Source: Pithys albifrons albifrons
Lineage: Eukaryota > Chordata > Aves > Passeriformes > Thamnophilidae
Direction: 5' to 3'
Assembly: GCF_047495875.1 (NCBI RefSeq)
Contig: NC_092463.1
Location: forward strand, 9,248,622-9,312,621
DNA length: 64,000 bases
A program made the translations under genes and the position numbers. Below are positions 42,570 through 56,650 of the stretch, piece by piece. The notes under the pieces were generated by a model that saw only the letters and a program-made list of their open reading frames with translations, had not been told where the DNA came from and made no database searches. Numbering within the stretch: the first letter of the stretch is position 1; the number at the start of each line of letters is the position of its first letter.

Positions 42570-45500
42570 CACAGGTCATCTATGTCCACAGCAGTGCCAC
42601 ACCATTATGGGGAGTGTTTTGTCTTTAGGAAATGAGAAAGCATGGACACACAGCCTGCTGCAGCTGGTGGGCAGGAGCTGTGGCATCCACACACTGACTA
42701 GGCCTGGCACAAGGCTGGCAATGGCTTCTTCTGGCAGCAAACTCCCAGAGAAGAACTTCACTGCACAGACAAAAAGTGGCCATACTGGTATAAATTTGTA
42801 CGTATTTTGCCAGTATAGCTTATTATTTCTCGAATAAAGAAAAACCACATTGTCCTGATTCAGTCCCATCCACCACTACCAGGATGCTGCATGCCAGCAC
42901 AGCTTTTCTCTCCTGGACAAATACAAGCTACACTGTCATGTGATGTCTTGCATAGTGGGTAAATGTGTCCATTCAATATGTCTTGGTAGTGATGGGGTTA
43001 CACTAGGTTTAACCACAGCACTGAAAAAAAAATTAAATCACCAGTGCCTTCTTCCTCACAGTAAATAAACAAATAAATAAATCATCAGACTGCTACAGGT
43101 TCAAGTGGGATGCTCAAGGATGTCAGGATCTTCAGTGGCATCTAAACCCTTATTTATACTGAAAGGCTCTATGAATTTAGCTTTAAATGGGATTAAAACA
43201 CTCTTTGTTACTATGCTAACACTTCATGAAAATGCTCAACGAGCCAGTGAGCCAGGTTTAAGCCAGACTGGTGCAGCTGTCAGACCTTTGTTTCAATAAG
43301 GGCCACTGCTGCTGGGGAGACTTGGCCAGAAGCAAGGCACCAGCCTTCCCCGTCTGTGTGAGTGCCCAGTCAGACAAACCAATATAAGAAGCTTTCCACA
43401 GTGGTCATGAGCCCCGGGGATCCTCACATGCTACTGCAGGCCTTGGGAGACACAGCAGAGGGATGTGAGGAGGTGGCCAGCACTCGCCCCATGCAGAGGT
43501 GTCAGTGCCCAGCTGAGCTGCAGCAAATGGGGCCACCAATGCTTCATCTCAGCCTCACCAGGGCTTCCCCTCTGCTGGCATCAACAGACCACAGGAGCTT
43601 TGGACTCCAGATATAAAGATACAGGACTCAGGTCCAGATCCCATGAAAACTCTGAGTGGGAGTCAGGTGGGTCTGGAGGCCCCTTGGCTCCAGATGTCCA
43701 CACGTTCAGGCAGCACTCCACCTGCAGCAGTCCTAGCATCATTCAGCATTTTGGGATGCAATTTATTATTATGATTTTGTGGTCATGTGAGAAGCAGGAG
43801 CTGTTACCCAGCAACATGGACAGCACAGTGATAACTTTCTAAGACTCCCAGCTTCCGCTCTGTGGGAAGCTGTCACACAAGCAGATATTATGAGAGGCAA
43901 AACCCTTTCACTGTGTTTTTTTTCTGTTGATGTTTTTAAACACCTCCACAGGATGCCAAGAGGACAGAGAAAACTGTCAGAGAGAAAAATTCCTACCTCA
44001 GAGCTGAAGCCAAATTATTCCTTTGACTCTCTCACATGGAAGGATCCTTCTCTATCAATTGTGTGAGCCTTCCCTTCCCCAGCCAGCTCCTTTTCTCCTT
44101 CTCTGCCAAACAACCTTCAGTCAATAAAGTCTAAATCCCCAAACGAGCATGTCTACAAATCGCATGCTCTAAGAAAGAAAGTTCAACAGGATGTCAGTGC
44201 CTAATAGTATGCAAATATCAGTCTTAGAAAAAGTAGAAGGAAGTGACTTTTCTGTAGCCTCCAGGAAAGGCATTTGCATGTCATTTGTCACCCCCTCATT
44301 CACATTGTATTGGCCACTGGGAGGGGGACACTTCTTCATGGGCTGGCTAGTTGGGAGCCTTGTACCCACTCCATGTCCTTCTGCCAGCATCAGAAAGCAG
44401 TCCTGGCATGGGATGACTCAGAGCAGGGAAATGACCAAAGCAGGGAAATGATCTGTCAAAGGAAAGATAAAAAAAAAAAGAAAATAAAAAAAGACAATGC
44501 AGGATGGCCAGGGTGGTTGGATGGAGAATGTGGAGGTGGGTGGGGACAGCCCCTTGCATCTTGCATGAATTACACTGGGTTTTTTGGCTTTGTAACACAA
44601 GAGCTTTAAACACTGCAAGATCTCAGGTCTCTCTGCTGCCCTGGAAGACCCAGGACAGCTTAAAATATTGAGAATGTCTAACTCAAGGCTGCCCACCATG
44701 GGATCTGGGAGAGGAGCAGCACAGGAAAGACTGATAACTCAGGCAGTGTCCTCTGGCAGGGGCTCAATGATGGGAATCCTGCCCTCACTGGGCACCCCTA
44801 AGGTCCTGCTATGGGTCCTTTATGGGCTGAGCAGGCTCTGAAGACAGTGAAAGCTCTTTTGAACAGAAAGAGCTCTGTGTGTAATGTCTCTGTGCCTTTC
44901 TGGTTGACATTACATGTGGAGCCACAGCTGCAAAATGCATCCATTTAGCCGCTCAGGAAGTGTTAAATGAAACCCAGTCATTATTAAATTGTGAATATTT
45001 CAACATGGCCTATTTTAGAATAGGCCTCCTGCCCAGCTCAGGTAGCAGTGAGGCTTCAAATGTTGTTTATTTCTTGCTCCGTGAGGTTCTATCCTGAACT
45101 GAACCTGCTAGATCAAAAGTTGGAGCCCACAGCAAGAGACTTCCTACCTTAGGTGGGAAACCCAACTCTTATGTACATGAGCACAACTCCATCAGTATTA
45201 GAAACACACTGAATTGTCTGCCCTTTGGTCCAAATTCATCTGGCCTTTAAGAGACCATTTTACCCACATGCTTTCTAATTAAAACAGTTTCACCATAACA
45301 ATTGAAAGTGCAGGGAAATGACTCCACATATTTCCCCATCCTGCCACAGGAAACACTCTGGGAGTGTATCTATACAAACCAAGACTAATGTTAATTCATG
45401 ATGGGTTTTACAACAGCAAATGAATGTGCCTTTACATAGCATGCACTTCTGAAGTGTAATCCCAAAGTCCTCAAAAGATTAGTCGCTAATCTGGTTCTTA

Positions 45501-48500
45501 GAAGCAGGAGCAGGCTCACAGCAAGTTTTAGGGGGCAAAAAAATTAAGAGAAAAAAAAATCCTGCAAAGAAAGGATTGTGATGGTGCAACATTCCTGTTT
45601 TTGAAAACCATGGAAGAAATGTAAAAGGCTATCAGTCAGCTCCCATCAGGTTTCATCTGAAACCTGGATCTGTGAGAAATGTCAGAAATGTTTCTCTTCT
45701 AAGAAAGGCTGCATCGTTTCCCACATAAAGAAAAATAAAATAAACAGAAGCATACAAGTTGAGCTGGAAAGCAGAAAAAACAGCTCTAGAGCTGCAGTGT
45801 CCACCTGCAGGCCCCATGGACATGAACAGCAGCAGCAATGGGCAGTACCTGAGAAAAATGAGGGGGTTTAGAACAAGCTCTTGCTTCTAAGAACCCAAGC
45901 ATCACTTGTGCTGCTTCCAGATGTTAGCTGCCCTGCCTGTCTGCTGAGGGCAGCTGCCCACACCCTCACCATGCTGTAATGCCAGCCTGAGCTGGAGCAT
46001 TTTGTGGACAGATCGATGCTCCTGCACCCTGCTGAGCTCAGCTCCAGACAAAGTCCATGGAATCATCCATCTGTAACTTGGCCGCAGCAAAGGTGTTTGT
46101 TTTTCACTGCATAACCAGAAAGAATCCAGGCATGGGATTGTGTCTCTGATGGAATGCTTTGCGCACTACTTGGAGAGAGAGGGCTTCCTCAGCACACATG
46201 GACTACTCTTCCTCTAGAGGAAGCAGCGGCAGCCCCAAGCGAATGTGCTTGGAGAGGCGTGCCAGTGGGGTTCTGAAGGTTTATCTCTCAGGAGAGCTGA
46301 GTGTTGACTTGGGGAGTGAAGCTTTGCCCCAAACCACAAGGATGAAGGGTTTCAAGGGCATAAATCCTTCTATGGATCTGGCCCCTCACGTCTGAGTTTC
46401 CATCCCACCAACTTTACTTTCAAGTTACTCTGAGAAAGGGCTAATGATTTTCCTTCAGAAAATCTGCTCAATTTTACCCCAATTTTCTAGCAGATGATTT
46501 GGTGATCCTCTGAAGAGTGACTACATCAAAATCAGACAGATTACATCATGAACTAAGAGTTTAGTCTCATGTTAGGTAAGGTAGAACTCAGATACTCTAC
46601 AGCTTGAGTACCACTCTGCTGCCTCTGGATCGCAGTGCAATGGCTTCACTGCCCACATGGCAGACCCTCAAAATGCAGGAATCCAATTAAACAGCCATAA
46701 ATAAAGCCCATTTGCCATTAGGAATTAGATTATTCCTAATTACAGCAATCAATGTCTTCTCACTGCTCTACATTTCTGTGACAAATCCATTCCCATGCCA
46801 GCGGTTTTTCCAAGTAAGTCATGTCAAGGGTTTTGGAAAGGAGACACCCAGCTCATTTCTGGCTGTCAGGGAGAGATGCCAGTCAGGGGCCTGGTGATCC
46901 TGCCTAAAATGCCTAGTATGATTTGCTACTAAATTACTAAACATCAGCATAGACAGTATTCAATAATTACAGGTGTAATATTCACCTCTGCATGTCTGTG
47001 ACTGGATTGTTATTCATACTGGGTATTGTGGCACCTATGTGGCCAGTGAAGACAAGCACATATTTACAAGGGAAAAATTAGGGTACCAGAAAGAAATCTG
47101 CATAATTAAACTTCTCTGTTCATCTGAGAACTGAACTCTGAGTCAAGCAACCAGAAGGATCAGTGTCAAAGAAGGGAGATTTGGCCAGGTGAAGACATAT
47201 AAATTTAGGGAAGAGCCGAACTCTCCCTCTGTCCACAAGGTGTCTGGCCTTTCCAACACGATCCTGTGCCATAGGGACAGAAAGAGATGCCAGAAGAACT
47301 GATGGGAAGTAGATGCAGTGAGCCACTGCTGACCTTCCCAGTGTAAGGAAAGCACAGTGACAGAAGCTGGTTTGCTCCCTCCTTAGGGAGCAGAGACATC
47401 TGAGCATCCTTAGGAAGTCACAGAAGCAAGACAGGAACTGCAAATCTGGCTGCTGCAGGCTCTTCTGCTTACTGCATTTCTCTACTCCCCTTGGAGACTG
47501 ATATCCCTCCATTCCTCTTGTCACAGACCAGCTCTCTGACTGCTTTTCTGCTGAATACATTCACTTTAGAGGATGCTAAAAGGAGGGGGGGGGGGAAAGC
47601 CTTCTGAAATTGTCTTTATTTAATGGATACTTCACATAACAAAAATAAAGGACTTTGCTACTGCCAGCACATATGTATTCCTTGTTGTTAACGGGGTCGA
47701 TCTACTTAAAACATCCGTAACACAAGCTCTGCAGTTCTTTTGGTAGGAAGCTTCTGCAACAAAGAAACATCCTGTTTTAGGGAGGGTGCTTCCAGCTGGG
47801 GAGATGAAAGCATTAACTGTGGGGAACTTGGTGCTCTCTTCAGACAGGTGATCACAAAAATCTCTGCCAAAGACTCAGACTGCACCAGCAGTTCTACCCA
47901 GAGCAAAGGGCACAGACCCATGCATGGGTTTCTAAAGTATATATGTACTCCTAAGCACAGGCTGAGTAAGGAGCCTGATATTTATTGTTTGCTTATCCTG
48001 CATGCATATATTGCACATGTGCTAAAGCTGAAGGGAACTGCTTAGGCATTGCCAGGATGAAGGTGCCATGGCGGCTGAACTCTGCTCCCCTGTACACATG
48101 CTGATGCTGCAGCAGCAAGAAGATGTAACTACAGAAAAAAGGCCCTCTGAGCCCTGCTCCAGAGGGAGAGAGGCAGGCAGGTCCTGTCCAGGGTTTAGCT
48201 GTAATCTTCCAGCACAAGCACAAACCCTCCACACTTGCACAAAGATGAAGATCTTCAGAGAGAGAACAGCTTTTTCCTACAAACCAGTTTGATGTCAGAG
48301 GTCCACAGGGGAATGGGTTAAAGGTACCACTAAGCCAAAGATTTACCAGAGCCATATTAACCTTTACAGACATACCTCCTGAAAAAAGCTACCAAGACAC
48401 CAGAACAGTAGAGAAGAGAGAAGCATTTTTCCAGCTGTTCTCCAAGCAGGCTGCAAATCCGATTCCCTTCTATCAAGATTAGCTTTTCCATTCAACTGCT

Positions 48501-51500
48501 GATGAATCATGGTGCTTGGTATCTCATCTGGTGAACAGCCCAAAAGCAAACATCCTGAGTGGTTTTGTTCAGATAAGGCTGACCAAAGCTAGGATTCCTA
48601 ATGGCATGGGTGAAGCACATATTGCACACATTAAGAACAGCTCCAGTTACTGCCAAGTACTTTCCTGTGAGCTTGTATGAACATGAAGCTTACTAAGAGT
48701 AATCACAGAACATGCTCAGCTGCTAATTCAAGAAGTTAAGCATTAGAGCTGTTTAAAATAAATTCTTGAAGAAGGGTGGCTTAGCATGATTTCAACATAA
48801 TCCACTCAAAGATGCCTTCAGAGTATTTTCTCTACTACTGGGTGAAAAAGTTTCAAGAGCCTATTTTATAATGCAGTAATCCTAAAACATTGACTGGCTT
48901 AACCCTTCATTTTGCTACAGCATTTGATCCAGCTGTTTTGAGAGGCTGATCATAGGAAGTTCCCACGCTGAGGCAAAACAACTTTACCATATATGCAGGG
49001 TACCTTTTGATCTCTTTCAGTTTTTTCTGTAGTATAAATTAAATCACTTTAGAAAAAAGTGATACTATTTAGTTCTTTGCAAAGAAATCACTTGTTCAGT
49101 CATATCCCCAGTTTTGCATAATCCAAAGAGCTGCAGTATTTTATGCCAGCTGAACATGTGGTTGTCATTAGTCTTCAAGAGGAAAATCAATATATTTATG
49201 TGATAAATTAATATACAATCAATATTAGGATATCGTTTTATAAGTGATTCATCTCTGTACATACGGCTTGCTCCAACACTTGCTTACAAGAACAGAAGTT
49301 TGGGAATACAAGCTTGTAAATTAATTTAGCTTTGTGTTAGTCCTTTCGCTTCCTTTACAGATAAATAGAGGCCTTATTTAAGGCTTGGTAATGTTTGTGA
49401 AGGTTCAGTCCATTTCCAGTAATGGAAACAAAAAAAACTCAGAATTTATCCCCAGGCTTACAAAAGAAGCCTCAGAACTGGGTAAATATAAAATAACTCA
49501 TGAATATTGGACAGCTTGTTCTGAAATGGGGAACTACAGCCCATCAGTGCATAAACAAGTGAGCAGAGCCAGGCAGGCTGGAAAGATGCCTTTCGAGGGA
49601 GAAATGGAGCAGTTCTGCCAGGCTTCAGATGCGAGCTACTCAGGGAGCCGGCTGCCACATCAGCATGATGTAAACCAGAATGGAAACAAGTTATAAAATG
49701 TATCAGGGAATAAAAATATTTGTTCCCCAGTTCACCTTCATGGTGGGCTCAAATTTGCACTGTTTGTCATATAAGTCAAGAAGAAGACACCTTCACAAAT
49801 ACTTCTTAAATTGCAGAGCCTACTGCTGAAATACCAGGTAAATAACTCCAACTCCCAGTTTCTTATTCCTTGTGAACTTTTATGCTCTGGCTCAGAGCAC
49901 ATTTGCTTTACTGCATTGTGCATGCAGTTGAAAGTTAAGCTGACCAATTCTAAAGGATTTTTCTTTTTCTTTTTCCCCCTAAATAACAGAAGTAATTAAT
50001 CTGCTTCAGAGAATGAATCAGCCTTTTCTGAGCTAGCAACACACAAAGGAGGAGATTGTGGCTGTTTCTGGGGCAGGAGGGAGGCTTACTCACACAGACA
50101 ATGTAGCAGAGGCAGCCGCCCAGAGTCCACAGCTGCGGGCAATGGGGGGGGCAAAACCCCAAAACCGGACCCCAGAACTCCCCAGTGCCACCTAGTGCCC
50201 CCAAGGGACCCTCTGGGACAGAGGGAAAGATCTCAGAGCTGGATACTGCAGTGCTGGTGGAAGAGATGTCCCAGTGCACAAGGAATGCTCCAGGAAGGGC
50301 TGTGTGGCTTTGACTCTCCTCCTGCATCCCCCTGGGTTGCACACCCAGCCTGTGAGGGGTTGCACCCATTCTTTGGAGGAAATCCTTTCATAGCAGGGAC
50401 CATCCTTTTTTTTAGGTGAAGTATCTTGATCTGGGCCAGACAGTGGAATGAGCTGATTTGCCAGAGTTTGACTTCTCAGCAGGGTATGGAAAGAAAACCA
50501 TTGCTCACAAAAAGCTGCTGTCTTGTACTATGGGAACTTCTGTTTCCACCTGGGGCCTCTATCAGAAAATAAAGCTAACACTTAGCTCACTGCTTCCAGT
50601 GAATGCTGGGCAATGACTTAAGAGAAAAGCAGGATGGACAAGGAGCAGACAGTTCCCAGATAGGGGAAAACAGCAGACCGGGAGCAGCACGGAGACAGAA
50701 GCCTCATTAAAAATAATGCAATTTAACCAACAGAGTGGAGAGTAACAAAGTTATTCCTTAGCTACACTGACACAAGCAGAGTTGCTCACCAAATTTATAA
50801 ATAATTACTGAAAGAAAGATGTTGCCAACCTCATTCATTGATCTGGAGAGAGGAAAGGGGCTCTGCTGTTTCTCTCCCTTCATCCCCTCTGCCTGCCAGG
50901 ATACACTGTGGAGAAGCTGGGCCTCAAGCAAGGGATAAGCTCCCCGTGCTCTGGGACACAGCTGGAATGTCCCTCTCTGGGGAATATGGTGGGGGGACAG
51001 GTGGCCATGACTCCTGGTGCAGAGCAGACAGGATCAGTGCAGATCTGTGGGTCTCTAAACTGATTTAACCTCTGCAAAAGCAAAATCACCAACATTTTCC
51101 ATTTTAAAGTACAACTAAATTTAGAGGTTTTATAGTTGCAGGGTGACTCCTTTCCCACACTTTCCTGGAGTGATCTCCAAATTCCTCTGCTGTCCTCGCT
51201 TGTTAAAACATGACTCAGCTCTCCCAGCTGGAAAAGTGGAGACCCATGTAGTCCCAATGTGGCCAGCTGCCACTAGTGATGTCCTATGTTGGCATTAACC
51301 ATCAGCTTGGGAGCAGCACGGGCAACAGAAAACTTTGCAAGCTGAATTTGTGGTGAAATCAGTGTTACTGAATCTGTGGGCACTCTGTGATCAGCTACAC
51401 AAACCATCAACTGGAATTTCCCTTGTGCCCCTTTTGGGAAAGTCGCCTCAGCATCAAGGGGTGACTGAGGACCTGCTCAACAGACTCTAGTGGAGCAGCA

Positions 51501-54500
51501 ATGCAAAAAGCAAATCCCTCCTCTGCCCTCAAACATACCCCCAGATTAATACCATTTATACCTCAGCTAGGGCAAAATAATGGCTGTGGTAAGAAAAACA
51601 AATGGGAAGTAAATGCCAAGTAGCACCACCTGGTTATACTTGCTACAACTTTTCCAGGTTCAGCATCGTACCTTACCAACTACAGCATGTGGCAGCTCTT
51701 CATTTGCCTGTACTTGTTCTACTAGATGTAGTAGTGGGCAACATCCTTTCTGAAGTGAGCTGCTCCTTTTAGGGTAGTTAACATTCTGGAATCAGCTGAG
51801 TGACTCCAATCCACTGCTTCTCGATCCTCCTTTCTGGCTTTGCCCAGTGTCCTTTATCAGCTCAGTCGTTTTTTCAGAGCACCTTGAAATACACTATCAA
51901 ATGCTACAGAGCTTTTTCCAAACCCTATTTCTTGCTTAAGATTCTCATTGATCTGTGGCTTCAGCAATCCCAGCACTTTGAAATGTCAGCTCAGGTATCA
52001 AACCCTTGGAAACAGCTGAATCTGGGAACAACGTGTGTTCGTTATATCAAAGAGAAAAAACATCATGCTGTTATATGCTCTCCTGATGCTTTCTGCAGAT
52101 GTGAAAGGCTGGCTGACAAAACAGCAACAAATGTACACCTGCCACATCCCACAATTGCTTACTTTAACTGCGGGCACTCCTGTAGATGTCAGGCTATGAC
52201 GCATGGGCTCAGGCAGGAACCCCACACCCCTATTTGCTTCCACATTCAGTTCCATTAAATCAGCTCATCTACCACTGACATTATCTGGGAGCAATCACAA
52301 GACTTGGTTGTTGCTCACTAGTTATTTTTTTCCTAGAAAAAAGGGGCCAGATGATATTTGCCCTTGAGGATCTTGAAAGCCCCAGACAGGTTGCCCCAAA
52401 GTAGAGAACCCTTTTTTGAAGCGTTCCTGTTTTGCATTTTGTTTCAGGTCTTAAAGCATGCCTGCAGAACTGGAACAACTGGAATGATGTGACAACCCCA
52501 CACCAGACCTACAAGCATGATGCCGTCCTTTGTTAGAAAGTCAAGGCTTGAAATTGGACATGTTTTTTCTTTCTTTCCTCAATTCATTCTTAGCATTTTG
52601 GTTGACAGCACTGAATCCAAGAGGTCTCAGTATAATTAAAATACAGATTGGTTGCCTGCTCTGTTGCAGCACTTGGTGCTCTCAGTGCTTTTTCTGGCCA
52701 CTGGGAGATGAAAACAGGCTCTGCAGCAGCACATTCATGAGCACTGTATGATAAAGTGCTGCACATGCAGTGCTGAGAAACACTGGAATAAACTTGAATT
52801 TGATGGATATCCGAAGGGAATATAATATATTGGGCCAGAAGCAGGTACTCATGCACTGAACACAAGTTGCATCATGCTGCAGGGCTGTGTCCAGCTTCTG
52901 TAAAATATTTAGCTATTTTTCACCTAGTTACATAAAAGGCCATGTCCATTGTTAATGAATGGAACAGGGATAACTCCATGTGAAGCGTTTATCTGCACCT
53001 ACTGTCTGTGGTATTTTGGACCAAGCAGAGCTGGATTTGTTCAGGGCCCTGTGCGACCCTATGAGATGACTTTGTTGATTCAGTGGGATGTATTTTCTCT
53101 GAATCATTATTGATAGACCTTATTGGAAATATTAAGAGCAAGGATATTCACCTGGCAGCTAAATCTGAGCTCATATATGAGCACTGAGTTTGCCTGAAGT
53201 TTCCCCAGCTGTTCCAGTTCTATGAATATTGTTCACTGCTCAATCCACAACATTATGTTCCTACCCACTGCCAAATTACACCCATCTTCTCGTCACAGCT
53301 GGTTACAGCACAATGGTGGGATTAAACATCTCTCATCAACAGAATAATCATTGCAGAAAAACCCAAAACCCTAATAATTGATGCCATAGAAGTAAACAGG
53401 GGGAAGGAAGGACAAAAATGCAACTTAGCTTGCTTTGATAAGAAAAGTTTTGTACTCAACTACTTTAGGAAATCTATCCAGCATACCTGCCACACAATAT
53501 AGGGGTAAAATTCAGCTTCAAACACATTTAAAGGGCAGCTACTTGCTACGCAGCTCAGTGAAATCAGGACTTAACAACAAAAGAAAATTGGAAACAAATA
53601 GGGTACAGACCTAAAAGGATTGGACAGACAATCGAATGGAAGGGGTCAGTCTGAATTTGGCAGGGATCCCTACCAAAGGCAAGGGAGACCCCATCCTACG
53701 TACCATCTCCCTTAAGGACAGGGCAAGTGACACAAAGCTGGGGGAATACTGCACCAGCACAGAAAATGGGGATATGCAATAAAATGAGATTAATAAGAAG
53801 CCCGGAATAAGATGAGAGCTGACAGCAGAAAACGAAAGTCAGATGGACACCTTAGGATGAAAATCCCAAATTCTCACCCCCATCACATGACAGGAGGAAC
53901 CTGAGGAGGAGGTTAATTGAAGTACCTACCAGGTGAGGGATTTATTTCTAGGTGAGGTGTCAAAGCAGGAGAGGCACAGAACAGACTTCTGAGCCTGGCA
54001 GCTCTGCTCATCCACAGGGAAGCTGAAGAGTAAGAAGCCCAGCTCATGACTGTCAGGGATCAGCAGAAGCTGGAGCCTGCTTCAGGAAAGCAGACAGCAA
54101 GTTCTAGCTTGTTTGGCATTGCACAGTGAAGAGAAAAGCATGCAACTCTTACTTCTATACTGATAAGAGAGAAAAGCATCAGACTGCAATAACTAAGCAA
54201 TCACAAAGCAAATACAAACTAGGAGAAAACCACACACTGGAGAAAAAAAATACAGTATCAGTTCAGTAAAGTTTTGAAACTTACCCTTCCCAGGAGACCA
54301 GGAACAAATAAATTACAGTGGTGTGCAATAAGGCATAATATCATTTTGTGTTTAGATTTGCTGACCTGCCAGATCCCTTCCTGTCCTACATTTAGATTAT
54401 CTTTTACACAGTGGGTCTTGTACACTTGCATTTTCTTGCAATATTCTTGGAGGACAGCCTAGAATGGGATTATTAACTTATAATAGGGCAAAAAAAAATC

Positions 54501-55139
54501 ATATATCCTCACAGGTTCCCATGATTACTTCTCTCCCACCTTCTAGCTTTGGCAGCCTCTGTGTAGGGGAAAAACAAGCTTAAGTGGATGGAAGAGAAAT
54601 GAGATTAATGGCCAGACAGCCCAAATTCTGAGCAAGTTCAGTAGGATGATGACAACCTTACTGTAACTCTGCTGACTTCGACTTTTCAACTGACTTAAGC
54701 CAGAAGTTTCTTTGCAGTCTACCAGGGAGCCTGAGGTGTTTTGCACTGTTTATCCAGAGTAATTGTTCAAAAATTCGAGGAAAAAAAATGTACATTTCAC
54801 AGTGTTGATCTGACACAGGGAGGGATGACCATGAAGACTGTTTCGGAGTATTTCTCCTAAGATCAGTGTGTCTGAGCACTCCTTCCCCGCCCCCGAGCTC
54901 TGGAATTCAGTTCTGTGTGCTGATGTTGCAAGAAGCCATTTCATCATAGCAGAGTTATTGAGCAAAAGGGAGGATGAGTATGTGGGAAAACTGGGCAGGA
55001 CTTGGGAGATCTCCGCAAACCACTGGATAACAGAATCTTTCAAAATAAAAGCCTGAAAATAGCCCAACCCGGACACAGGCATAGCACCCATACACTCTAC
55101 GCTAAGAGATGCTCTGTCACCACCCCCAGGTACAGCAGG

Positions 55140-55424
55140 ACCACATCACACCTGCACATCACACCTGCAACCTGCACCACGTTGCACCCACACGTGCAAT
55201 CTGGACCACATCACACCTAGACACGCTGTAGTTGCACCTGCAATCCAAACCACATCCAGCCCATACACGGCACGTTTGTAGCCGCAATTTGGACCAGCTC
55301 CCACCTGTACGCTCCACCGTCGCACCCGCAATCTGGTCTTCATCCCGCCTATCCACCGCTCTGTTGCGTCTGCAACCCGGACCGGCTCCCACTTCTCTCT
55401 CCCATGTCCCGTCAAACGGACAGC
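55140..55424. repeat. 44-bp minisatellite flanking the INF2 CpG island
   Basis: Full-length units run 55,205-55,248, 55,249-55,292, 55,293-55,336, 55,337-55,380 and 55,381-55,424. Most begin ACCACATC/ACCAGCTC and share a CACCTGCAATC-like core. Two shorter units precede them from 55,140. The units become more GC-rich toward the island. 44 is not a multiple of three, and the open frames through it on both strands are by-products. Confidence 0.8.
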
Positions 55425-56240
55425 GGGGGCCGCGTCCCAGCGATGCGCCCTGCGGCCACACCTGCAGTCCAGACGGGGTCCCACCTACACCTCCCTGCTG
55501 CTGTCGCCCCTCCACCGCCCCTGAGCTCAGCCCTCATCCCTCCCCGCAGTTCCGAGCCGCCCGGCGAGCTCCGGCCCGGCGAGCTCCTTCTTCCCCGGGC
55601 ACACGCTCCGTCTTACCGGCTGGGACCGGGGGATAGCCGCGGGAGGGTGGGATGCCCAGCCGGGCTGCAGCCCCGGCAGCGGGGTTCAGCCCAACTTCTC
55701 CCTACTGAGAGGACCCCGCGATCGCCCCCGGCGGAGCTCGGTCTTACCGCGGCGATTTCCTGCGGCGGGCACCGACCCTGCAGCTGGCAGGGACCCTACG
55801 CCGGGGCCCGCAGCCGCCAGGCTCTGCCTGCCCGCGGGAGCCGCGCCCGATTTCGGGGCGGGGCGCGGGCGGGGCTGGGGGTCCGGACCGGCCCCGCCGG
55901 GGAAGTTTCTCCCCGCCTGGCCAGGGGGTCCAGCTGCGACGCCTCCGCCGCCCGGCGTCCTGCCGAGGGTGTCCCGCGTCGGCTGCGCTCGCCTATGCCG
56001 GTCCCGCCCTGGCAGATCATCCCCGGAGGAAGAGCCCTCCCCGGAGCCAACGTCCCTCTCGCCTCCCGCCTCTACGCGGAGACGTCCTGACCCCCATGAA
56101 GGGGCCCTCAGTGTGCCCCTTCCTTCTGTGGCCCTCGGGCTCCCTGAATGCGAGCGCTCTCCCTCGCCCCTTTCAGAACCGTCTGACACCGGGAGCTGCG
56201 CTGTGCCCGGTGTGCGCGGGTGCCAGGGACCCTCTCTGTC
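55330..56240 (-). promoter_or_regulatory. INF2: CpG-island promoter of INF2
   Basis: This is the only strongly GC- and CpG-rich stretch of the window. It contains clustered GC boxes on the plus strand around 55,855-55,885 (GGGGCGGGGCGCGGGCGGGG), consistent with Sp1-type promoter elements. It lies upstream of INF2 exon 2, which needs a noncoding 5' exon. No TATA box stands out, as expected for a CpG-island promoter. Transcription start sites cannot be fixed from sequence alone. Confidence 0.8.
55749..55900 (-). other. INF2: Probable INF2 noncoding exon 1 (3' end at 55,748)
   Basis: On the minus strand GATTTCC-type context is followed by CGCCGCG|GTAAGAC, a strong splice donor with exon end at 55,748, inside the CpG island. 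A second good donor, CAGCCG|GTAAGAC, has its exon end at 55,617, offering an alternative longer first exon. The 5' boundary given here is only nominal. Splicing from either donor to exon 2 at 37,713 would give a first intron of about 18 kb. Confidence 0.5.
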
Positions 56241-56394
56241 CAGCCACGGAGGCTGGGAGGTGAGGGGAATCACGAAAGCTGGGGGCAGGATACCGAGGCG
56301 GTCAGACACCCAAGGGACCCTGCACCCTCCTCTGGGGATCCAGCATCCTGGTCTTCGCAGTTTAAGAGCTTCACTTTCCACCTAGAGTTGAAGA

Positions 56395-56650
56395 AACATG
56401 GTAGCTAGTAGGTTGGAAAAGAGCTCTAAGTGAATCGAGTTCAACCGTTAACCCAGCACTGCCAAGCCCATCACTAAACCATATCTCCAAGTGCCACATG
56501 TACAAGTCTTTGAAATAGCTCCAGGGATGGTGATTCAACCAGTTCCCTGGGCAGACTGTTCCAATGCTTGAATCGTGTATTTGGCACCAGATTAATAAAG
56601 CTAATATTTGAGTGTTTTTCATAGATTTTGAGTGTATCATCATGTAAACA
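56395..56650 (-). mobile_element. CR1 LINE 3' fragment next to the INF2 promoter
   Basis: GTAGGTTGGAAAAGAGCTCT, TTCAACCGTTAACCCAGCAC, TGCCAAGCCCATCACTAAAC, CTCCAGGGATGGTGATTCAA and CTGGGCAGACTGTTCCAATG follow CR1 in reverse complement over about 250 bp. It marks the upstream edge of the CpG island. Confidence 0.85.

Larger units (their letters stand above)
37714..55747 (-). other. INF2: INF2 intron 1
   Basis: This intron of about 18 kb separates the probable noncoding first exon from exon 2. It holds the 31-bp duplication, the 44-bp minisatellite at its 5' end, a run of 13 G around 47,584-47,596 and a 9-bp-arm palindrome at 46,717-46,740. No open frame in it resembles a known protein. Confidence 0.6.

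Noticed and set aside
51800..52258. Plus-strand open frame of 152 codons
   Set aside because: No recognisable domain, lies in INF2 intron 1, and composition is like the surrounding intron.
55404..56381. Long open frames on both strands in the CpG island (up to 231 codons)
   Set aside because: High GC depletes stop codons; the translations are Pro/Arg/Gly-rich with no domain and overlap a promoter and a 44-bp repeat.
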